From a bacterium (GTDB lineage Bacteria > Vulcanimicrobiota > Vulcanimicrobiia > Vulcanimicrobiales > Vulcanimicrobiaceae): a DNA stretch of 64,000 nucleotides. Location of the stretch: contig JAKBKY010000006.1 of the NCBI GenBank assembly GCA_021832345.1, positions 1-64,000 on the forward strand. Direction: 5' to 3'. Positions 58,691 through 64,000 of the stretch are shown piece after piece (within the stretch, counting starts at the first letter, position 1; the number at the start of each line of letters is the position of its first letter). The notes under the pieces are model-generated. The model was not told where the DNA came from and ran no database searches. It was given only the letters and a program-made list of their open reading frames with translations. Both the position numbers and the translations under genes were made by a program.

Positions 58691-58694
58691 CCTG

Positions 58695-59213
58695 CTAATC
58701 GACGATGCTGCGACGCGTACGAATGTCGTTGAGCTGCCAGAGATGGATAAAACGCTGCAACTCTTCTTGCGACTTTTCGTCGATGTCGAAAAACGTTGTC
58801 CCATGGCCAAACGAGTGCGTCTCCAGGTCGTAGAAAGTCACCAAGACTCTCGCGCGGAGGTGCATCGGAGCAAACCCCGGAGGTTGTACGCGCATGGTCT
58901 CGGGACGAAGGCCGAAGGGGGTCTGCTCGTAGACCTCTTTTTCGATCGTCATCGTATCGAGGAAGTCGGCGGGCAACGAAAACTCGAGTTCCAGCTCTGA
59001 ACCTTTGAGGAAGTCCTCGTCGGTTGCCAAGCGCACCCCGCCCGCCGAGAGATCGGCGGCCCGGCCACGTCTGCGGCCGCGGCGTCCGTCCAGGGTATAG
59101 AGGACGTCGAACTCCACCGGCATCCGGAACATGGAGCGTTTCTGCCCCGCCTCCGGTGTCGGTTTGCCGCCTCTAGACGCCGGCGCCTTACGTTTGCGCC
59201 CGAAGTTAAACAT
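58695..59213 (-). CDS. PilZ-domain protein
   Basis: The 172-residue product has a basic N-terminus and a PilZ domain. The c-di-GMP contact region shows RGRAADLSAGGVRLATDEDF (the D/NxSxxG motif) with Arg-rich sequence before it, and the domain closes with HGTTFFDIDEKSQEELQRFI. It should bind cyclic di-GMP and relay it to an unknown target. It stands alone and is divergent from the glycolate oxidase genes. Confidence 0.85.
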   Translation of the reverse strand: MFNFGRKRKAPASRGGKPTPEAGQKRSMFRMPVEFDVLYTLDGRRGRRRGRAADLSAGGVRLATDEDFLKGSELELEFSLPADFLDTMTIEKEVYEQTPFGLRPETMRVQPPGFAPMHLRARVLVTFYDLETHSFGHGTTFFDIDEKSQEELQRFIHLWQLNDIRTRRSIVD

Positions 59214-59273
59214 CGTCCGTTCCGATTTGAGGCAGGGCAGGCCTTACTTCCTGCTCGACCTAACCTCTGACCC

Positions 59274-60653
59274 GTGCTACGCGAACGCTTGGTCGACGCG
59301 CTCGGAGCCGATGCGGTGAAGACCTCCCCGGAAGACCTTGCCGTTTATGCCTTCGACGCCTACTCAGAGAGCGCCCCACCCGATGCCGTCGTGCTGCCCA
59401 CATCGAGCCGGCAGGTCTGTGCCACCGTCGCCATCGCACGCGCTTGCGGCGTGCCGGTCGTCGGTAGAGGCGCGGGCACCGGGCTCTGCGGCGGGGCCGT
59501 CCCAACGGCAGGCGGGATCGTCGTCTCGTTTGCGCGGATGAATCGCTTGCTCCAACTCGATCTTCCAAACCGGCGCGCGCGAGTCCAACCGGGCTTGATC
59601 AACCTCGCCCTCTCCGAGGCCGTCGCCGGCGCCGGACTCTTCTACGCGCCGGACCCGGCATCGCAGAGGGCGTCGACGCTCGGCGGCAACATCGCTACCA
59701 ATGCGGGCGGTCCTCATTGCCTGGGGTACGGCGTCACCGCGAACCACGTGCTGGAGCTTGAAGTCGTCGACGACCGGGGTGAGGTTTTCAGTTGTTCGAT
59801 CGACGACATTGGATACGATCTCACGGGCGTCCTCGTCGGCAGTGAAGGCACGCTGGGTCTGGTGACGAGTGCCTGGGTACGACTGCTGCGCATGCCCGAG
59901 TCGGTGCGGGTCTGGCTTGCCGGATTCGCCGACATCGAATCAGCGTCGGCCGCCGTCTCGCAGACGATTGCCGCCGGGATCGTTCCAAGCGCGATGGAGA
60001 TCATGGATGCCGTCATCACGCAAGCGGTCGAAGCGGCCTTTCATGCCGGTTACCCAACCGATGTCGGTGCGATACTGCTGATCGAGAACGCCGGCTTCGA
60101 AGAGGATATGCAGGCCGGCGAAGCCGCGATCTCGCGGATCTGCCGCGATGCCGGTGCGCTCTTCTGGCGCAGTGCCAAGAGCACGGCAGAGCGCGCAGCG
60201 CTTTGGGCTGGGCGCAAAGGTGCGGCCGCGGCAACGGGCCGCATCGCACCAAACTACTACACGCAAGACGTCTGCGTCCCGCGCAGCAAGCTGCCGCAGG
60301 CCATCGCCGTCGTCCGGGAGGCGGCTGCCGACCACGGCGTGACGGTCGGCAACGTCTTTCACGCGGGGGACGGAAACCTCCATCCGTTGCTGATGTACGA
60401 TAAGCGTGATCGCAAGCAAGTCGCAGGCGTGATCGGTGCGGGCAATGTGATCCTGGATGCGGCCATCGCGCTCGGGGGCACCATCTCCGGCGAACATGGG
60501 ATCGGACACGAGAAACGCGAGGCGATGACGCGCGTCTACACCACCGAGGACTTGGCCACCATGGCAAAGGTTCGGGAGGTCTTCGATCCGGCACGAAGTT
60601 TGAACCCTGAAAAGATCTTCCCGCGCGGTGTCGGCTGCCCCGAGGTGCGATGA
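59274..60653 (+). CDS. glcD: FAD-linked oxidase, glycolate/D-lactate oxidase subunit GlcD-like
   Basis: The 459-residue flavoprotein has the PCMH-type FAD domain (PVVGRGAGTGLCGGAVPTAG, SQRASTLGGNIATNAGGPHC, GVLVGSEGTLGLVTSAWVRL) and the C-terminal cap with metal/substrate histidines in GNVFHAGDGNLHPLLMYD and GTISGEHGIGHEKREAMT. It oxidises glycolate or another 2-hydroxyacid. GTG start. It overlaps the GlcE-like gene (ATGA). The iron-sulfur subunit GlcF is not present downstream. Confidence 0.92.
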   Translation: MLRERLVDALGADAVKTSPEDLAVYAFDAYSESAPPDAVVLPTSSRQVCATVAIARACGVPVVGRGAGTGLCGGAVPTAGGIVVSFARMNRLLQLDLPNRRARVQPGLINLALSEAVAGAGLFYAPDPASQRASTLGGNIATNAGGPHCLGYGVTANHVLELEVVDDRGEVFSCSIDDIGYDLTGVLVGSEGTLGLVTSAWVRLLRMPESVRVWLAGFADIESASAAVSQTIAAGIVPSAMEIMDAVITQAVEAAFHAGYPTDVGAILLIENAGFEEDMQAGEAAISRICRDAGALFWRSAKSTAERAALWAGRKGAAAATGRIAPNYYTQDVCVPRSKLPQAIAVVREAAADHGVTVGNVFHAGDGNLHPLLMYDKRDRKQVAGVIGAGNVILDAAIALGGTISGEHGIGHEKREAMTRVYTTEDLATMAKVREVFDPARSLNPEKIFPRGVGCPEVR

Positions 60654-61879
60654 CGCCGCCGATCGTCGCGCAGCGCGTGACCCCGGGCAATGCCGAGGCC
60701 GTGGCCGAGTTGCTGGCCACCTGCGATCGAACCGGACGCGCCGTGATCGTCGAGGGCGGCCGGACGCTCGACGGGATGGGCGGCGCGCCGACCCGCGCGG
60801 ATGTCGCGCTGTGCACCTGCGCTCTAGACCGCATCCTCACCTACGAACCTCGCGACCTCACCGTCGCGGTCGAAGCCGGCATGACGCTGGCTGCCCTTGC
60901 CGGGCAGCTCCAGCGAGAACGCCAGTTCGTGCCCCTCGATGCGCCGTTGCGCAAACGCGCCACCGTGGGTGGAACCCTCGCCGCCGGCTGGCTTGGCCCG
61001 CGTCGCCATCGCTACGGGCGTCCGCGCGATCTCATCATCGGCTCGCGCGTAGCGCTGGCGGACGGAACGCTGGCGCGCGCGGGCGGTATGGTCGTCAAGA
61101 ACGTCTCCGGCTACGATATGAGCAAACTCTACGTAGGATCCTTCGGGACGCTTGCCGTCATCGTCGAAGCGCACTTCAAGACGTTACCGCTGCCCGAGCG
61201 TAGACGCGCGATCCTCGCCCGCCTACCGAGCGGCAGCGCCGAACGGGCCGTGGCACACCTCCAAGCCCTAGCGGTACCACCAAGTGCGGCCTGGCGGGTC
61301 ACCGGTTTTCACCGAGAGGTTCCAGGCGACGATGGTGACGACGGGCGACTGGTGGTGTTCCTCGAATCGACCGAAACGCTGATGGAACGCGCGACGCGCG
61401 ATCTCCGGTCGGTCTTGGGTCGAGCCGGAGTTCCCGCAGCCACAATCATCGATGACGGGGCCTACGACTCTTTCGAACGCGTCTGTGACGCGCTGATCGC
61501 GCCGCTGGGAGAACGCTCGGTCACCTACCGAGAGCTGGGCTCCCCAGAGAACGCGCTCCCACGTTGCACGGCGTTGATGGCCCTGGCAGAGCGCCGGCAA
61601 CTCATTCCCGAAAGCATCACCGACATCATGAACGGCGATCGCTACCTCCGCGTCTCCGACCGCGATGCCCTAGCCTTCAATACCAAGATCGACGCCTTCG
61701 ACGACGAGCTCCACACCGAGGCGCCGGACGCCATCGTCGTTGCCGGCCAGACGGCGATGCGCGCGGATCTGGCGGTCTGGGGAGAGCCGCCAAGGACCCT
61801 GGCGCGCATGCACGCATTAAAGGACCGGTTCGATCCGCGTCACACGCTCAATCCCGGCCGCTTCATAGGCGGCATCTAA
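60650..61879 (+). CDS. FAD-binding GlcE-like subunit
   Basis: The 409-residue product has a second PCMH-type FAD domain (VIVEGGRTLDGMGGAPTRAD, RKRATVGGTLAAGWLGPRRH, GGMVVKNVSGYDMSKLYVGS) and ends in FDPRHTLNPGRFIGG, as in GlcE of glycolate oxidase. It should form a complex with GlcD. Compared with E. coli GlcE (~350) it is somewhat longer in the middle. A third subunit carrying Fe-S clusters is absent; instead a terpene-synthase-like gene follows 8 bases later. Confidence 0.88.
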   Translation: MTPPIVAQRVTPGNAEAVAELLATCDRTGRAVIVEGGRTLDGMGGAPTRADVALCTCALDRILTYEPRDLTVAVEAGMTLAALAGQLQRERQFVPLDAPLRKRATVGGTLAAGWLGPRRHRYGRPRDLIIGSRVALADGTLARAGGMVVKNVSGYDMSKLYVGSFGTLAVIVEAHFKTLPLPERRRAILARLPSGSAERAVAHLQALAVPPSAAWRVTGFHREVPGDDGDDGRLVVFLESTETLMERATRDLRSVLGRAGVPAATIIDDGAYDSFERVCDALIAPLGERSVTYRELGSPENALPRCTALMALAERRQLIPESITDIMNGDRYLRVSDRDALAFNTKIDAFDDELHTEAPDAIVVAGQTAMRADLAVWGEPPRTLARMHALKDRFDPRHTLNPGRFIGGI

Positions 61880-61887
61880 CAAAACCG

Positions 61888-62964
61888 GTGCTCGATGAAA
61901 TTCGTGCCGTCGCGCGTGGGGTGCTGTGCAGTCCCACGCGCCTGCGCCTTCTCTTCGCAGACGGTCCGGCGACGCCGTGGTACCTCGCTGCCTTCCTGCG
62001 CAGGGTGCTCCCGCTCGTGCGTACGCAGCTCGCGCAGATCGAGCAGCACGCCCAGCGGATCCCCGACGGCCGCTTACGCACACAAGCCCTGGCGAGCTTA
62101 CACCATAAGGCTTTCCACGTTGCAGGCGGCGCTATCCTAGCAACATTTCTTCCGGCGAGCCAAGCGCGAGAGTACGTCGGCGTGATCGCTCCGCTCGAAA
62201 CGATCTACGACTATCTCGACAATCTCTGCGACCGCCACCCGGAGGTCGCGGCGCAGGCCTACCCGGTCTTGCATCAGGCGATCATCGACGCGCTCGATCC
62301 GGACGCGCCGCTCCATGACTACCAGGCTCTAGGCCCGCCCGGCGATGACGGTGGCTACTTGGCCTATCTCGTCACCTGCGTACAAGATCGCTTGCGCCAG
62401 ATCCCCGGGCATGCGTCGTTACGCCCGATCTTTGCCGAGGCGGCGACATTCTACGTTCGCATGCAAACCGTCGCCCATCTCGCGCCGGGCGAGCGCGAGT
62501 CTGCCTGCCGGCGATGGTACGAGGCGCACCGCGAACGCTTTGCACACCTCACTTGGTTCGAGTTTGCCGCAGCCTCCGGCTCGCAGTGGCAGGTCTACGC
62601 GCCGCTCTATCTCGCGATGTCGGGGCATCCGGAGTGCGCAAACGACGGATACAATGCCTACTTCCCCGATGCCGGCGCCATCCACGTGCTTCTGGACTCC
62701 TTCATCGACCAGCGCGAAGATCGCGAGCACGACGACTTCAACTTTACGACCTGCTATCCGGATGCAGCGACACTGCGCACGCGAATGGCCGTGCTGGCGG
62801 AGCGCGCAACCCAAGCCTTCGCGCATCTGCCGCACCCGCAGGAACACGGCTTCCTCTTGCGCATCATGGCCCTGTTCTACCTGACGCATCCCAAGGTCCG
62901 CGCACAGCATCTCGATGCGCAGGCAAAATCGCTCCTGAAGGCCATCGGCGGGGGCCGCCCATGA
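61888..62964 (+). CDS. YtpB/DUF2600 family protein (tetraprenyl-beta-curcumene synthase-like)
   Basis: GTG 61888 begins the product (358 residues); the longer in-frame reading is antisense-like shadow of GlcE. It resembles Bacillus YtpB, which cyclises tetraprenyl diphosphate to tetraprenyl-beta-curcumene. The Asp-rich metal sites are PLETIYDYLDNLCDRHPEVA and HVLLDSFIDQREDREHDDF, with KAFHVAGGAILATFLP and HLTWFEFAAASGSQWQVYAP typical of the family. The product in this host is unknown. It overlaps the next gene by ATGA. Confidence 0.87.
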   Translation: MLDEIRAVARGVLCSPTRLRLLFADGPATPWYLAAFLRRVLPLVRTQLAQIEQHAQRIPDGRLRTQALASLHHKAFHVAGGAILATFLPASQAREYVGVIAPLETIYDYLDNLCDRHPEVAAQAYPVLHQAIIDALDPDAPLHDYQALGPPGDDGGYLAYLVTCVQDRLRQIPGHASLRPIFAEAATFYVRMQTVAHLAPGERESACRRWYEAHRERFAHLTWFEFAAASGSQWQVYAPLYLAMSGHPECANDGYNAYFPDAGAIHVLLDSFIDQREDREHDDFNFTTCYPDAATLRTRMAVLAERATQAFAHLPHPQEHGFLLRIMALFYLTHPKVRAQHLDAQAKSLLKAIGGGRP

Positions 62965-64000
62965 TGCGACCGAAGGTCCTCGGCATGCGTATCGCCCGTC
63001 GTCGATGCATCGCACTTCTCGTTCTGGCGACGATGGGTCTGCGGAGCAGCGCTCCGGCCGACGCAGCGCTCACCGCCCTCGAACGCACGATGCTCGATAT
63101 TCCAAGTGCCGCGGGAGCGCTGGCCGACAGCCGGGTCCTCGCCAAGACCGTCCACTTTGCCGGTTCACCGGGTGACCACGCCGTCGCACGTTGGATGCGC
63201 GATCAGCTCTCAACCTACGGCTTCACCGCGCGCCTAGAACCGTTCCCGGCGCAGCTCTCGACACCGACGATCCGCTCGCTCACGCTGCTTGGACCCCGGC
63301 CTATCGCCTTGGATGTCAACGAAGCGGGGCTCAAGAACGCGCGATTACCGAACGCCGGGACGGCGTTTGCTGCCGGTAGCGGTAGCGGAACGGTGAGCGC
63401 GCCGGTTGTTTATGCAGATCGCGGACTCACCAGCGACTACCGCGTCCTTCACGCAGCGGGCGTCGTGGTGCGCGGAAAGATCGTCCTGGTGCGCTACGGC
63501 TCACAGTTTCGCGGCCGGCTCGCACGACGGGCACAGGCCCACGGCGCAGCCGGTGTCCTGTTCTATACCGATCCTGCCGATCTGCCGGCGCCACCCGGTG
63601 CGATTCAAAGTGGATACCTCGGTCGGCCGACCCTCTCGATCCCCGTTCTGCCGATCAGCGCTGCCGTGGCACAGCAGATCATGCGCCGGCTGCAGGGCAC
63701 ACCCGCGCCGCTGATCTGGCGCGGGGCACTGGCCGCGCCCTACCTGCTCGGGCAGACAGATGTGCCGCTACGCCTGGTCGTCAGCATGCAACGGCACAAT
63801 GTTACGTTGTGGAATACCGTCGCCGTCATTCGCGGCCGCACTCCGGAATCGGTGGTCCTCGGGGTACGACGAGATGCCTGGGTCTCCGGCGTGACGGATA
63901 GCGGATCAGGCATTTCGGCCCTCCTGGAAGCGGCGAGAGCGCTCGGATTCCTCCATCGCTCGGGATGGGTGCCCCGGCGCTCAATCATCGTCATCGGCTT
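62961..64000 (+). CDS. M28-like (glutamate carboxypeptidase II/transferrin receptor-like) protein, truncated by window end
   Basis: ATG 62961 overlaps the preceding stop. The visible 346 residues show a signal sequence (RRRCIALLVLATMGL), the N-terminal helical part, and an inserted PA domain (APVVYADRGLTSDYRVLHA, GKIVLVRYGSQFRGRLARRA). The start of the M28 domain follows (WNTVAVIRGRTPESVVLGVR). In active M28B enzymes the next motif is GxHRDAW, whose His binds zinc. Here it reads GVRRDAWVSGVTDSGSGISA: the His is Arg while the Asp is kept. This recalls the transferrin receptor, which has lost catalysis. The rest of the active site lies beyond the window. Confidence 0.82.
   Translation, partial: MMRPKVLGMRIARRRCIALLVLATMGLRSSAPADAALTALERTMLDIPSAAGALADSRVLAKTVHFAGSPGDHAVARWMRDQLSTYGFTARLEPFPAQLSTPTIRSLTLLGPRPIALDVNEAGLKNARLPNAGTAFAAGSGSGTVSAPVVYADRGLTSDYRVLHAAGVVVRGKIVLVRYGSQFRGRLARRAQAHGAAGVLFYTDPADLPAPPGAIQSGYLGRPTLSIPVLPISAAVAQQIMRRLQGTPAPLIWRGALAAPYLLGQTDVPLRLVVSMQRHNVTLWNTVAVIRGRTPESVVLGVRRDAWVSGVTDSGSGISALLEAARALGFLHRSGWVPRRSIIVIG

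Noticed and set aside
1-64000. CRISPR array, tRNA or rRNA genes
   Set aside because: No regularly spaced direct repeats, no tRNA T-loop with matching acceptor stem, and no rRNA-like stretch was noticed on reading; a tRNA scan would be needed to be certain.

Overview
This window is a high-GC bacterial chromosome segment with about 65 recognisable or likely genes, short intergenic gaps and many 1- to 11-base gene overlaps. There is no rRNA gene, no tRNA I could recognise and no CRISPR array. Several products imply an outer membrane or diderm envelope: a TolC-type channel, a periplasmic adaptor, a protein with a beta-barrel-like C-terminus ending in Phe, and a TonB C-terminal-like protein. Together with futalosine-type menaquinone genes and frequent GTG/TTG starts, this suggests a poorly cultivated diderm lineage; Eremiobacterota (WPS-2) is my best guess. 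That is inference: no 16S or marker phylogeny is possible here.

Layout. 1-420: 3' end of an IS200/IS605-type tnpB with its right-end hairpin. 421-6012 (minus): peptide-binding lipoprotein, siroheme-decarboxylase-like two-domain protein, TolC-like channel and efflux adaptor. 6165-8996: FlK-like thioesterase, a stalk/barrel surface protein and a secreted Pro-rich protein. 9091-9454: two adjacent ~164-bp inverted-repeat elements. 9468-17524: carbon-nitrogen hydrolase, DUF4337 protein, beta-propeller, phosphodiester glycosidase, TldD/TldE. 17521-21823: membrane protein, thioredoxin-like lipoprotein, FolD, O-methyltransferase, flavin reductase, metallo-hydrolase. 21810-26665: Fe-S assembly block (NifU-like, SufR-like regulator, SufC, SufD, SufS, SufU; no SufB). 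26667-29791: mostly unrecognised envelope proteins. 29790-29953: a third ~164-bp element. 30030-31413: an ECF sigma factor overlapping a fusion of an anti-sigma zinc finger with an O6-alkylguanine-DNA methyltransferase. 31465-38147: pyroglutamyl peptidase, PHP phosphoesterase with a histone-H1-like tail, EF-G-like GTPase, second peptide-binding lipoprotein, PyrE. 38158-42437: RNase Z-like hydrolase, K+ channel with two Rossmann domains, methyltransferase, ThiG/ThiS. 42623-47801: ETF-quinone oxidoreductase, M14-like deacylase, phasin-like coiled coil, M20 amidohydrolase, TonB-C-like protein. 47985-52458: 2-oxoacid dehydrogenase cluster with two tandem E1-alpha genes, E1-beta and E2. 52483-57100: DUF4438 protein, then overlapping QueD-QueE, MqnB-MqnD and NamZ-like genes. 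57099-58694: a solo repeat end, a lower-GC di-heme cytochrome c peroxidase and a degenerate segment. 58695-64000: PilZ protein, GlcD, GlcE-like, YtpB/DUF2600 terpene-synthase-like protein and a truncated M28-like protein.

Most of the window is central metabolism and envelope function. The most novel candidate system is the sigma factor plus zinc-finger/MGMT fusion, which could couple DNA alkylation chemistry directly to release of an ECF sigma factor. The second is a family of ~164-bp elements with nested inverted repeats whose arms differ between copies but still pair.
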